This document shows, one piece after another, positions 17,530 to 25,552 of a stretch of 64,000 bases of DNA; the stretch's first letter is position 1, and each line of letters starts with the position of its first letter. Below the pieces are notes generated by a model. The model was not told the origin of the DNA, searched no databases, and saw only the letters and a program-made list of their open reading frames with translations. A program made the position numbers and the translations under genes. The DNA comes from JAGLOK01 sp963677605 (GTDB lineage Bacteria > Bacillota > Clostridia > Christensenellales > UMGS416): positions 186,001 through 250,000 of the forward strand of contig CAXXDX010000006.1 of assembly GCA_963677605.2 (NCBI GenBank). The letters run 5' to 3'.

Positions 17530-19269
17530 ATGCTAAGTAAAAGTAGAAACAGAAAAGTCAAATCGGGAAACACACGCTTTTTCAGAAAAACAGCTCTGTT
17601 ATTATTTTCACTTATAATTTTTACTTCAATTCTTCCCACAGTTTACGCAGATGAAGATACATATAAAAGTGCGGTTGGCCCTCACTATCCTCCTTTTGTA
17701 GTTAAAACCGGTGATAAAATCGATGGTTTTTCAGTAGAGCTGCTTAAAGCAGTTGCAGAGGAAATCGGAATCGAAGTTTCGTTTTATGAAACAGACTGGA
17801 CTACCATCAAAGATGAGCTTACCAAAGGCAATCTTGACGTGGTTCCGATTGTTGCATACACACAAGAACGCGATGAAATTTTTGACTTTTCGGTACCCTA
17901 TATAATAATGCATGGAAATATTTTTGTGCGTCGCGATTCAGACATCGAAACCGAAGAAGACCTTATAGGCAAAGAAATCATCGTGATGCGAAATGAGCAT
18001 ATGCATGAGTTCGCTATCAGCAAAAACTACACACAAAACCTAATTTTAGTAGAAACTTACGAAGAAGCCTTTCGTCTATTGTCCCGTGGAGAATACGATG
18101 CAGTTCTTGCTCAAAATCTTGTCGGGCAAATGATTATCGATGAAATGGGTTTGTCAAATATAAAGCCCGCTTCCACATCAGACGAAACAGCTCAAACAGT
18201 TATAAAAACCAATCTTGAAGGATTTGAGCAGAAATTCTGTTTTGCCGTAACCGAAGGAGACAGTGAGCTATTATCAAAACTCAATGAAGGTTTGTCAATA
18301 GTTACAGCTAACGGAACGTTCAACAGACTGTATTTAAAATGGTTCCCTTTTATATCGGGAAACCAAATTACTCTTTGGGATAAGATTAAATCATCGATGA
18401 TTATTACCGTTCCGCTCATAATAGTGCTTTTAATTGGTGCTGTTATAATCACTATGCGTCAGATTAGAAAGAAAAAAGCCGAGCTTGAAAAGTCCAACAA
18501 CACTCTTTTGATGTTGGAAGCACACTTGATTCAAAAGCAAAAACTTGAGTCTATCGGAACACTTGCAAGCGGCGTTGCACACGAAATAAACAATCCTATA
18601 AACGGGATTTTAAACTACAGCCAGCTTATAAATGACATCACCTGTACTAACGAACAGGAATATGTTACATCATGTGACAGCATTAAAAACTATTCAAACG
18701 AAATAATAAGAGAAACCAAGCGTATTTCTACTATAGTCAGCAACCTGCTTCAGTTTTCGCGCACCGAGAAAAAAAGCTTTTCAAAAGCGGATGTTCCTTC
18801 TCTTATTGAAGGCGTACTCTCTCTGGTAAATATCTCAATTAACAGATCTGAGATTGAGCTTACAATCGACATTGATGAAAATATATATGACATCAACTGC
18901 AGAACCCAGCAAATCCAGCAGATACTTGTAAATCTCATCACAAACGGAAAAGACGCGCTGAACGAACGCTATCCAAGCTATAATGAGAACAAAAAGATGA
19001 TAATTACTGCAAAGAATATGAAAATAAAAGGCGATTGTTGGGTACGCATTACAATAGAAGATCATGGCAGCGGCATTCCCGAAAGCGTTGCTGAAAGCAT
19101 TTTTGATCCGTTCTTTACAACAAAAGATCGGACGGAAGGAACTGGGCTCGGACTATCAATAAGCTATAATATAGCCCAAGAGCACAACGGAAATCTAAGC
19201 TTTGAGACGCAGCATGGACACTATACCAGATTCCATCTTGATCTTCCGGCGATTGACAGAAACAGCTAA
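17530..19269 (+). CDS. Hybrid sensor: extracellular solute-binding (SBP_bac_3) domain fused to histidine kinase
   Basis: The 580-residue protein has a signal peptide ending near VYADE (residues 1-42). A family 3 solute-binding domain follows (about 45-280: YPPFVVKTGDKIDGFSVEL, LDVVPIVAYTQERDEIFDFS). Next are a transmembrane helix (about 295-315) and a kinase core: H351 in VAHEINNPINGILNY, NGKDALNERY near 472, DHGSGIP, and TEGTGLGLS. It likely senses an amino acid or similar solute. The ORF extends upstream into the SDR gene, but that part is not protein-like, so the ATG at 17530 is preferred. No response regulator is adjacent. Confidence 0.85.
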   Translation: MLSKSRNRKVKSGNTRFFRKTALLLFSLIIFTSILPTVYADEDTYKSAVGPHYPPFVVKTGDKIDGFSVELLKAVAEEIGIEVSFYETDWTTIKDELTKGNLDVVPIVAYTQERDEIFDFSVPYIIMHGNIFVRRDSDIETEEDLIGKEIIVMRNEHMHEFAISKNYTQNLILVETYEEAFRLLSRGEYDAVLAQNLVGQMIIDEMGLSNIKPASTSDETAQTVIKTNLEGFEQKFCFAVTEGDSELLSKLNEGLSIVTANGTFNRLYLKWFPFISGNQITLWDKIKSSMIITVPLIIVLLIGAVIITMRQIRKKKAELEKSNNTLLMLEAHLIQKQKLESIGTLASGVAHEINNPINGILNYSQLINDITCTNEQEYVTSCDSIKNYSNEIIRETKRISTIVSNLLQFSRTEKKSFSKADVPSLIEGVLSLVNISINRSEIELTIDIDENIYDINCRTQQIQQILVNLITNGKDALNERYPSYNENKKMIITAKNMKIKGDCWVRITIEDHGSGIPESVAESIFDPFFTTKDRTEGTGLGLSISYNIAQEHNGNLSFETQHGHYTRFHLDLPAIDRNS

Positions 19270-19273
19270 AACA

Positions 19274-19300
19274 AAAAACGCGCGTAACGCGCGTTTTTTT
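19274..19300 (+). terminator. Terminator after the histidine kinase
   Basis: ACGCGCG-taa-CGCGCGT followed by seven Ts; A-run on the other side makes it usable in both directions. Confidence 0.88.
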
Positions 19301-19304
19301 ATAT

Positions 19305-20318
19305 TTACCATCCGGTTACTTCTTTAAACACAGGCCATGCATCATTCGGGAAGAATTTGTGCCCCCCATCGCCCACAACCAGCCTAAGCTTGTCATACGC
19401 TCCATGCATTTTATACCATTTCCCCACCTGTTCAAAAGCCTCATGAACACCTTCAATCGGAAAGATAGGATCATCCTTGCCTGCAACTATTATAAGGGGT
19501 TTCGGTGCAATAAGCCCAGCTATATCCCCCATCTTGAACCATTCCATAATGTGTGGTATATGGTTGCACACACAATGTCTTATTGTCGCAATCGACTTTT
19601 GATAGCTGCACACTGAGCTTCCGGGCATAACAGCTTTTATGCGATGCTCCATCGCTGCCGTATACCAGGTTGCAGAACCGCCTCCCGAGTTTCCCATTAT
19701 GCCGATACGGTTTAAATCCACATCATCCGAGAAATGCTGCTCGACAGCATCCAAAGCACGCATCACATCCCACACTCTGCCGCCTGCGGCTGTCCGCCCC
19801 ATCATAAGCTCAGCCATGGCAGGAATATGGCACTCAGGCCCGGATTCATCAGGATGCATAGTGCGTTCACCGAAATATCTCTGTTCCACGCAAAGCGCTG
19901 CATAGCCGTATTTTACAGCCTGCAAACCAAAATCGCGCTCCAGTCCGAACGATTCTTCATCCCCTTCGTATCTTGTCTCACCGACCGAAATGTGCGCTCC
20001 TGAGCTATGCCCCTGCAGGCATACCATAAGCGGAGGTTTTTCCTTTCCTTTCGGCAAAAGAAAATAACAGGGCATATCATTGTTTTTTTCAACAGTTATA
20101 ACAAACTTAATCTGTTTATAGACATCGTTTTCAAAAACCGACTCTACTTGCAGATTGTTGTCAACTGCCGTGAATTTATCCAAACCCAAAAGCCGGCTTA
20201 GCTCCCTTTCAGCCTTTTGAACCCATGTATGAGAATCCAAACCTTCCTTAAAAGTCAGCTTTGGAGTAAGTGAATTCATTTTTTCAGCCAAACTAAGCAT
20301 TGGATCTTTTCTGTTCAT
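19305..20318 (-). CDS. Alpha/beta hydrolase, acetyl-xylan-esterase / dienelactone-hydrolase-like
   Basis: This 337-residue hydrolase has CLQGHSSGAH (oxyanion loop), nucleophile elbow IGIMGNSGGGSATW (Ser near 213), acid in VAGKDDPIFP, and histidine in VGDGGHKFFP at the C-terminus. It matches the Abhydrolase_7-like group often found with sugar-degradation genes. No signal peptide, so cytoplasmic. It is 37 bp downstream of the GH4-type gene and likely co-transcribed, which suggests a role in sugar ester breakdown. Confidence 0.82.
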   Translation of the reverse strand: MNRKDPMLSLAEKMNSLTPKLTFKEGLDSHTWVQKAERELSRLLGLDKFTAVDNNLQVESVFENDVYKQIKFVITVEKNNDMPCYFLLPKGKEKPPLMVCLQGHSSGAHISVGETRYEGDEESFGLERDFGLQAVKYGYAALCVEQRYFGERTMHPDESGPECHIPAMAELMMGRTAAGGRVWDVMRALDAVEQHFSDDVDLNRIGIMGNSGGGSATWYTAAMEHRIKAVMPGSSVCSYQKSIATIRHCVCNHIPHIMEWFKMGDIAGLIAPKPLIIVAGKDDPIFPIEGVHEAFEQVGKWYKMHGAYDKLRLVVGDGGHKFFPNDAWPVFKEVTGW

Positions 20319-20355
20319 TAAAATTCTCCCGATAATGTGCCCTGTTAAAAATTAT

Positions 20356-21744
20356 CTACTGAAAAAACGAGCTGCTGATTTCATGCTTTTCAATCTCTAA
20401 AAGCTCATTAAGGATTGCATCAGCATCAGACATAGAGCAAATAAGAGGATCAAGTATCATAGCGCGTCTTAAAAGATTTATATCCTCATTATACACAGCT
20501 TCCGCCGTAATTTCATGCATATCCGCAATAATTTCTATCAATCCTTTTATACTTCTCGGAATTTCTCCTAAATGCAGAGGCTTTATACTGTCTTTACCCA
20601 CCTCGCATAATATCTCAAGGTATGTATCAGGAGTCATATTGTCTACAACGCCACTGCTGAATGTGTTTATATAAAATCTTGATTTTTTACCGGTAATAAG
20701 AGATTCGATTATCTTTACTGCACTAAGCGGCTTCTCGTCATTTAAAAACTCATCAATAGGTTTTTTGCCTTCAAGATATCCATCTATTTCTTTCCACATC
20801 TCATTAAGTCTGTCATAACGGTTTCCTATATTCCACAGTTTGATTTCCGGAATCAGCTCTTTTGAAACATTCTTACCCTGCCAATATACCATATACTCTT
20901 TTGAAGTCTCAGCATAAAGCGGAAGATATCCAAAAGCCCTGTATATATCATATGCGATAACGTTAACACTCGATGTATTAATATCCTCTTCAAGCGCGTC
21001 CAGCTCCTCAACAGCCTTAAGCTTAACGGATTCTGCTATGTCTTCAATTATATCCCGGCCATCGTATTTCGCTTCCAGTATCCATGAAAATTTATTTACT
21101 CCTACAATTTTCATTTCAAATTTTTCATCATGTTCCGGCGTATAATCTGCTTCGCTTTCTATTATCTGAGCATTTTTTAAGTAATGCTTTTTTATATTTG
21201 GCATCTGAGGGCCGTTAGACAGTGATATGCTTTTAAGCTCAGGTTTAAACATCCTAAGTGCAAGGCCGTTTACAGCAAGAGGATTTGTAAGGTTTATAAA
21301 CCATGCATCCGGACAAAGCTCCAAAGTATCATCGGCACACGATAAGAGCGTCGGCAGCTCTCTTAAAGCCCTGAATATGCCTCCGGGCCCGGCTGAATCT
21401 CCCGAGCTCATCCTTACTCCATATTTAGCGGAAACATTGCATTCCATTCCTCTGTAATAGATGCTGTCTTTTGCGAAACATGCCACAACAAAATCAGCGC
21501 CTTCAAGCACAGCCCGTCTGTCCATAGAGCTTTCTATTTTAAGCGATATTCCCGCTTCCCTGACTGCCATCTTTGCAAGCCTTGTCATCTTTTCAAGAAC
21601 TTTGCCGTCAATGTCTACAAGACAAAGCGTTCCGCCGTGAAATACCTCTGATTTTATTATGTTTTTTATAAATTGCCTACCAAAAAAAAGGCTGCCAGCG
21701 CCTATTAAAACAATTTTTATATTAGAGGTCTTTGCTTTATGCAT
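20356..21744 (-). CDS. GH4-type NAD-dependent glycosidase homologue lacking metal ligands
   Basis: This 462-residue protein has the GH4 Rossmann loop IGAGSLFFGRQF (residues 14-25), acidic LVDID ending beta-2, SAGPGGIFRALRELP (117-131) and NLTNPLAVNGLALRM (151-165). GH4 enzymes bind Mn2+ through Cys and His in FCHG and GVNH motifs. Here the matching positions read LSNG (S176-N177) and GVNK (K218), so both ligands are missing. It may belong to a related NAD-dependent glycosidase family or have a different chemistry. Divergent from an AraC-type regulator, its likely activator. Confidence 0.8.
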   Translation of the reverse strand: MHKAKTSNIKIVLIGAGSLFFGRQFIKNIIKSEVFHGGTLCLVDIDGKVLEKMTRLAKMAVREAGISLKIESSMDRRAVLEGADFVVACFAKDSIYYRGMECNVSAKYGVRMSSGDSAGPGGIFRALRELPTLLSCADDTLELCPDAWFINLTNPLAVNGLALRMFKPELKSISLSNGPQMPNIKKHYLKNAQIIESEADYTPEHDEKFEMKIVGVNKFSWILEAKYDGRDIIEDIAESVKLKAVEELDALEEDINTSSVNVIAYDIYRAFGYLPLYAETSKEYMVYWQGKNVSKELIPEIKLWNIGNRYDRLNEMWKEIDGYLEGKKPIDEFLNDEKPLSAVKIIESLITGKKSRFYINTFSSGVVDNMTPDTYLEILCEVGKDSIKPLHLGEIPRSIKGLIEIIADMHEITAEAVYNEDINLLRRAMILDPLICSMSDADAILNELLEIEKHEISSSFFQ

Positions 21745-21833
21745 TCAACCCTCCCCAAACCATCACCAAGTAATTATAGTGTTTTAATTATATATATGAA
21801 ATGTCAATTATTCAGCATTAAATGTCTTTTTGT

Positions 21834-21862
21834 TTGATTTGCTTGAATTTTTGTTTTATACT
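21834..21862 (+). promoter_or_regulatory. Promoter of the AraC regulator gene
   Basis: TTGATT (21834-21839) and TATACT (21857-21862) with a 17-bp spacer, 20 bp upstream of the ATG. Confidence 0.6.
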
Positions 21863-21882
21863 TTTAGAGCAAAGGAGAGTCC

Positions 21883-22698
21883 ATGAACATAGAGCTTGTC
21901 AATTATATACTTGGTTATACAACAGTTGAGATTAAAAAATGCGGTAGGGCAAACAAAGATAATAATTGGATTGAAACCTCCAGCAAATCCTGTTATGACA
22001 TGTGGGCAGTGCTTAGAGGCAGGATACAAATATCAGTCAACGACTGCGAATATGAGCTTAAGCGCGGCGATGCATTCTTGCTCTATCCGAACATGGTATA
22101 CACAGCAACTACGATAACCGAAAAGGCTGAGTTTTTATATGTTAACTTTGATTTCGTTATGGGAAACAATCCTAAAGCACTGGAAAGCTTTCCATTCGCT
22201 GGATATGTTCCCAACGAAGCCATCGAGATGAAAATAAGTACCTTTATAAGTTCCTTTAATAACTATATGGCTAAAAAACCTATATCTTCTTTTGAGTTTA
22301 AGGGGCAGTTCATAGTAGCCCTTTCGCATATTATACTATATAGGCTTGATAATCCGGAAACACAATTAGCTTCTACTAATACGCAAAGAAACATTTCCAG
22401 AATTCATGATGTCTTATCTTATATCTCAAAAAACATAAATAAAAAAATATTAAATTCCGAACTTGCCGAATTATCCAAAATGTCTGAAAAGTACTTTATA
22501 GGGTTTTTCAAAAAAACAATGGGAATGACTCCTTCTAAATATATAACTAAAGAAAAAATGAAAAAAGCCGCATTTATGCTATATGAACAAAAGTACTCAG
22601 TAAAAGAGATTAGTCAAAAGCTTGGGTATTCAGACCAATACGTATTCTCAAAAGTATTTTCCAAAACTTACAGAACTCCGCCTTCAAGATTTATATAA
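21883..22698 (+). CDS. AraC-family transcriptional regulator
   Basis: This 271-residue protein has an N-terminal cupin sensor domain (WAVLRGRIQISVNDCEYELK, then GDAFLLYPN) and two C-terminal HTH motifs (KILNSELAELSKMSEKYF and YSVKEISQKLGYSDQYVFSK), ending in the AraC signature TYRTPPSRFI. AAAGGAGAG precedes the ATG. It is divergent from the GH4-type gene with 138 bp between and probably controls it and the hydrolase in response to a sugar. Confidence 0.92.
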   Translation: MNIELVNYILGYTTVEIKKCGRANKDNNWIETSSKSCYDMWAVLRGRIQISVNDCEYELKRGDAFLLYPNMVYTATTITEKAEFLYVNFDFVMGNNPKALESFPFAGYVPNEAIEMKISTFISSFNNYMAKKPISSFEFKGQFIVALSHIILYRLDNPETQLASTNTQRNISRIHDVLSYISKNINKKILNSELAELSKMSEKYFIGFFKKTMGMTPSKYITKEKMKKAAFMLYEQKYSVKEISQKLGYSDQYVFSKVFSKTYRTPPSRFI

Positions 22699-22834
22699 TA
22701 ATAACATTATTCCTGAAGAAAATATTTCAAAAAATTACTCATGATTTTGCATTGAAAAAAACATTCTGAAAATGACTTTTTTAGTCTTGTATTTTCTCTT
22801 CCTATAATATATAATATCTTTTCGGTAACACTTT

Positions 22835-22910
22835 GGATCTTTAGCTCAGTTGGCAGAGCACCTGACTCTTAATCAGGGTGTCCGGGGTTCGAATCCCCGA
22901 AGATCCACCA
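22835..22910 (+). tRNA. tRNA-Lys (anticodon CTT), regenerated at attL
   Basis: A full 76-nt cloverleaf: acceptor GGATCTT/AAGATCC, D arm GCTC/GAGC, anticodon stem CCTGA/TCAGG with loop CTCTTAA (anticodon CTT at positions 34-36), T arm CGGGG-TTCGAAT-CCCCG, and encoded CCA. The 3' 48 bp (22863-22910) are repeated exactly at 63835-63882, so the prophage entered inside the anticodon stem-3' end region and supplied the 3' part. A TATAAT at 22803-22808 may be its promoter. Confidence 0.98.
22863..22910. other. attL core (48-bp direct repeat)
   Basis: Identical over 48 bp to 63835-63882 and lying within tRNA-Lys; mismatches begin immediately on both sides. It marks the left prophage boundary. Confidence 0.97.
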
Positions 22911-22914
22911 ATCT

Positions 22915-22948
22915 AAACCCCACTAAACAGTGCGTTTGTGGGGTTTTT
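22915..22948 (+). terminator. Prophage-supplied terminator behind tRNA-Lys
   Basis: AAACCCCAC/GTGGGGTTT with a 14-base loop and T-run directly follows the tRNA. The host's original tRNA terminator is stranded beyond attR (63891-63917). Confidence 0.85.
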
Positions 22949-23005
22949 CATTATTTGGTAATTATACATTTGTTAGTATTGTGTTAGTAACGCAGTGCTT
23001 ATTGT

Positions 23006-23200
23006 TTATCTTTTTCCATACTCTCTGTCCATCGCTTCCCTGGTCACAAGCCAGTCTCCACGCTTTCCAGTCTCTGTTTTACGACAATCTACACCAAGCT
23101 TAAAAGTTACTCCACGCTGAATGCGTTGCCTGAGAGCTGACTGCTCTATTTTATATTCTTGCGCAGCTTCTGCAGCAGTCATAACATCATTGATCGTCAT
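23006..23200 (-). CDS. Small HTH protein next to attL
   Basis: This is a 64-residue protein with VMTAAEAAQEYKIEQSALRQ as HTH and RGDWLVTREAMDREYG at the C-terminus, matching small phage DNA-binding proteins of excisionase/MerR-like type. The ATG at 23200 is preceded by AAGGATC and overlaps the end of the 35-residue ORF; the longer ORF would need a TTG start. Its place next to attL allows a role in excision, but this is inference. Confidence 0.65.
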   Translation of the reverse strand: MTINDVMTAAEAAQEYKIEQSALRQRIQRGVTFKLGVDCRKTETGKRGDWLVTREAMDREYGKR

Positions 23201-23294
23201 TTGTCTGATCCTTGCCTTTCCGAACAAGCAGAATAAGAATCCATACTAATATTCCTAGCTGAAGAAAATCTATTATTATCTTTAGTGTATCCAT
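23187..23294 (-). CDS. 35-residue single-helix membrane peptide
   Basis: Starts MDTLKIIIDFLQLGILVWIL, one transmembrane helix and a charged tail ending DQTNDDQ. A strong AAGGAGGTG precedes the ATG at 23294. It overlaps the HTH gene by 14 bp, suggesting coupling. Function unknown; could be a holin/antiholin or toxin-type peptide. Confidence 0.6.
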   Translation of the reverse strand: MDTLKIIIDFLQLGILVWILILLVRKGKDQTNDDQ

Positions 23295-23315
23295 AACACA
23301 CCTCCTTGTCCTTTT

Positions 23316-23385
23316 AATTCATTTATATTATAATATCCCTATCACACCCCCTAAGGGGTGGGGGATTTAATCCCCCTTTAGCTTG
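23316..23385. promoter_or_regulatory. Back-to-back promoter-like and hairpin sequences downstream of the toxin-like gene
   Basis: TATAAT near 23329 reads on both strands (ATTATAAT). On the plus strand TTGTCC sits 17 bp upstream of it. A transcript from it would run into two strong hairpins (CACCCC/GGGGTG and GGGGGATTTAATCCCCC, 23344-23377) and be antisense to the 3' end of the 36-residue gene. This is a candidate antisense antitoxin RNA; weak -35 match. Confidence 0.35.
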
Positions 23386-23477
23386 GCTAACATCTCAATT
23401 ATGATTTGCAATATTTCTAGTACCAGTAGAATGATTGTCAATTTGAGTGTTAGCCTTTTGTCTTGTTTCTTGCCCAT
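23367..23477 (-). CDS. 36-residue hydrophobic peptide, holin-like / type I toxin-like
   Basis: The peptide starts MGKKQDKRLTLKLTIILLVL and continues hydrophobic to a Lys-rich end. A positively charged N-terminus, one membrane helix and a charged C-terminus are typical of type I toxins and of the small putative holin-like toxin family in Bacillota. GGAGGT lies six bases before the ATG, and the promoter at 23502-23530 is a perfect consensus. It lies between the endolysin and attL, a usual place for lysogenic accessory genes. Confidence 0.65.
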   Translation of the reverse strand: MGKKQDKRLTLKLTIILLVLEILQIIIEMLAKLKGD

Positions 23478-23501
23478 TGATTACCTCCTTTCTACTCTTT
23501 T

Positions 23502-23530
23502 ATTATACCTCGTATAGAGGGTATTGTCAA
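23502..23530 (-). promoter_or_regulatory. Perfect consensus promoter for the 36-residue peptide
   Basis: On the minus strand TTGACA (23525-23530), exactly 17 bp, then TATAAT (23502-23507). The spacer holds a palindrome CCTC-gtata-GAGG, a possible operator. It is the best promoter match in the window. Confidence 0.85.
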
Positions 23531-23551
23531 GGTTTTTTTAACATTTTTGGC

Positions 23552-23580
23552 AAAAAAATAAAGCCCCCTTTACGGAGGCT
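23552..23580 (-). terminator. Terminator of the late operon after the endolysin
   Basis: On the minus strand AGCCTCC-gtaaa-GGGGGCT is followed by TTTATTTTTTT, just after the endolysin stop. Confidence 0.85.
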
Positions 23581-23592
23581 CTAAGTCTTTAT

Positions 23593-24345
23593 TCATCTGT
23601 CATTCGGCAGTTTATCAATCTTCTTCAGATACTTATCAGCTACCCAGCCAATCTCGTCAGTGTTCAATGAAACAACCTTCACCCAATTGTAACCGCCTTT
23701 ATACTCGCTATTGCCATACCCTCTAAGGATATCACCGTTAACAAGCTCGGATAAAACCATTCCGGAAGGTGCGCTTCTTAAGTTCAATGTACTGTCACTG
23801 TACTTTAAGGTTATTTCATAATGCCCCGTGTAAGGCTCTTCTACAGTTTCTACCGGTTCATCACCAAGAACATAAAGCCTCCCGGCTAATGTCCATTTAG
23901 AACTAAGCTTATTGACTTTCACACCGTATAAAGTACCTTGAGCTTCAAGCACTCTTCCATCACCAAGATAAATCCCAACATGATATATTTTTCCGCTGCT
24001 CTTGCTCTTTTTAAAAACGAGATCCCCACGAACAATATCAGATATATCTTTCCGTTTGCATCTGTAAAAATACAAGCTGCTCGCAGTGTAGTCTCTTGAA
24101 TCAAGCCCCATCTCTCTGCATATACTTACTATAAGCCCGGAACAATCGAAAACACGTTTTCCCAGATAGTTCTTATAAATGTGGTCGATATATGTCGGCC
24201 GGAAAGAACCCGTTTGATTTGGATCGAATCTTTTCTGCAGCTTATTAACAAGCTCACTTGTACACACTTCGCCATTTGCACCAAAGACATACCCACAACC
24301 TATATGAGATAAGCCTGTCTCAATAAACTTTTCAGCAAGTAGCAT
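23593..24345 (-). CDS. Endolysin: NlpC/P60 peptidase with SH3 domain
   Basis: The 250-residue protein has an NlpC/P60 domain (residues 5-150) with catalytic FDCSGL (Cys near 68) and YHVGIYLGDG (His near 121). A C-terminal SH3b-like domain (about 175-245: LNLRSAPSGMVLSELVNGD, GWVADKYL) binds cell wall. It cuts peptide bonds in peptidoglycan at lysis, fits the position right after the holin genes, and has no signal peptide, so it depends on a holin. Confidence 0.93.
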   Translation of the reverse strand: MLLAEKFIETGLSHIGCGYVFGANGEVCTSELVNKLQKRFDPNQTGSFRPTYIDHIYKNYLGKRVFDCSGLIVSICREMGLDSRDYTASSLYFYRCKRKDISDIVRGDLVFKKSKSSGKIYHVGIYLGDGRVLEAQGTLYGVKVNKLSSKWTLAGRLYVLGDEPVETVEEPYTGHYEITLKYSDSTLNLRSAPSGMVLSELVNGDILRGYGNSEYKGGYNWVKVVSLNTDEIGWVADKYLKKIDKLPNDR

Positions 24346-24347
24346 TA

Positions 24348-24830
24348 CTATTCACCTGCAACAGAAATCTCTGCAGTGCTTAAAGTTTCGGTTGTTATAA
24401 GGTAGTTATTTTTCAAAAGGTATATAGCTGCATCAACTACAACCTGTACCCATCCATCAAAATCTTCTACTGAATTTTCTAGGAACTCAAGTACTTCCAA
24501 AGGCAATATTGCTTTTAGAGTAGATATGGTTTCATACTTGAGCTTTTGAATGTCATCTTTAGTAAGCTCACCACCATTTGCTTTCCTCATCACTTTAACT
24601 GTCGTTTCCTGCAATGCATGGACTATGTCCATTAAGGTATCTCTGGCGATAGAAATATATTTTTTCTTTAGCCTTGCTTTTGCAAGAGCTTCCTCAGTTG
24701 CAGCCTGTTCTGCCTGCTTATCTGCTTTCTTTTTCAAAGCATTGCTTACCCAAGTAGTTAAACCCCCAATAAGAACAACCAAGAGACCAGCCAATGCTAC
24801 AACAAGTTCAGGTGTTAAAATATTTTTCAT
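24348..24830 (-). CDS. Phage holin, LL-H type
   Basis: This 160-residue protein has one N-terminal transmembrane helix (residues 8-30) followed by a Lys/Ala/Glu-rich helical segment and a C-terminal soluble helical region, typical of the phage LL-H holin family. It ends 3 bp before the endolysin start. Confidence 0.8.
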   Translation of the reverse strand: MKNILTPELVVALAGLLVVLIGGLTTWVSNALKKKADKQAEQAATEEALAKARLKKKYISIARDTLMDIVHALQETTVKVMRKANGGELTKDDIQKLKYETISTLKAILPLEVLEFLENSVEDFDGWVQVVVDAAIYLLKNNYLITTETLSTAEISVAGE

Positions 24831-24865
24831 TTAATTTTCTCCTTTTCAACTATTATTTTGTATAA

Positions 24866-24890
24866 CAAAACAAGCCCCGAAAGGCTTGTT
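24866..24890 (-). terminator. Terminator-like hairpin before the holin gene
   Basis: ACAAGCC-ccgaaa-GGCTTGT with TTTTGTT on the minus strand side; may partly end tail-region transcripts. Confidence 0.6.
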
Positions 24891-24901
24891 GATTATCTTA
24901 T

Positions 24902-25210
24902 TTATTCTTTGTCCGATGTAGGAAGTGCATACACTTCTTTGTAAAGTTTTTCAACTGTACCATTTCCGCCAAGTGTTTTATATACTTTATACTTATCTGT
25001 TAAGTCATCCATATCATCTTCGCTTATTTCTTTTTGGTGTCTGTATTCTTTGCACTCACGCTTAATCTCTGATTGAAGCAGCACTTTCATGCCAGCGCGC
25101 AATGCTGCCTGTCTCTTACATATCCCAACAAACCATGAGAGCAAAGCTCCTAGTATAGTTACTATAGTCCAGTTCTTTGCTGCATCCGGAATCTCATCTA
25201 AAAAGTTCAT
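24902..25210 (-). CDS. Small membrane protein, holin-like
   Basis: This 102-residue protein has one N-terminal transmembrane helix (residues 15-30) and a helical C-terminal region ending with the motif TLGGNGTVEKLYKEVYALP, seen in a family of holin-like proteins next to lysis genes in Clostridia phages. A second holin or antiholin is likely. Confidence 0.7.
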   Translation of the reverse strand: MNFLDEIPDAAKNWTIVTILGALLSWFVGICKRQAALRAGMKVLLQSEIKRECKEYRHQKEISEDDMDDLTDKYKVYKTLGGNGTVEKLYKEVYALPTSDKE

Positions 25211-25219
25211 CTGCCACCC

Positions 25220-25330
25220 TCACCACTTAAAATATTTTCTCAGTTCATATTCACTCTTAGGACTTTGAGTCAATCCCACAATAAAAGCGATAATGAGAAT
25301 CCCCACTATCGCTAATAAAATCCATTTCAT
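25220..25330 (-). CDS. 36-residue single-helix membrane peptide
   Basis: Starts MKWILLAIVGILIIAFIVGL and ends ELRKYFKW. It sits between tail and lysis genes with GGGGG upstream of the ATG and stops just before the next membrane gene. Likely part of the lysis region; function unknown. Confidence 0.6.
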   Translation of the reverse strand: MKWILLAIVGILIIAFIVGLTQSPKSEYELRKYFKW

Positions 25331-25351
25331 AATCCAGCCCCCAAACAGCGT

Positions 25352-25552
25352 CTATTTGCTCTTTGTTTTCTCTGCCTTACTTCGCTCCTCTGCAATTGCA
25401 TCGCCTTTTGATTTAGCAGTACTGCTAACCTTACTTTTTACCTTTTCCGGAAGAGCAGCATAAGAACGATGACCTTTCGCAACATGAATGCTTGTAATAT
25501 CACCTATCAAATCAGAAAGCTTTTTATCGTGCAAGTCTCTTGTTTTACTCAT
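25352..25552 (-). CDS. Phage hypothetical protein, 66 residues
   Basis: A basic, Ser/Lys-rich protein starting MSKTRDLHDKKLSDLIGDIT. Overlaps the previous gene by 8 bp. Not recognised; the position between fibre and lysis genes suggests a minor tail-region protein. Confidence 0.6.
   Translation of the reverse strand: MSKTRDLHDKKLSDLIGDITSIHVAKGHRSYAALPEKVKSKVSSTAKSKGDAIAEERSKAEKTKSK

Noticed and set aside
23344..23377. GC-rich hairpins after the toxin-like gene as intrinsic terminator
   Set aside because: There is no clear T-run on either strand, so termination is not assured; kept only as structured sequence.
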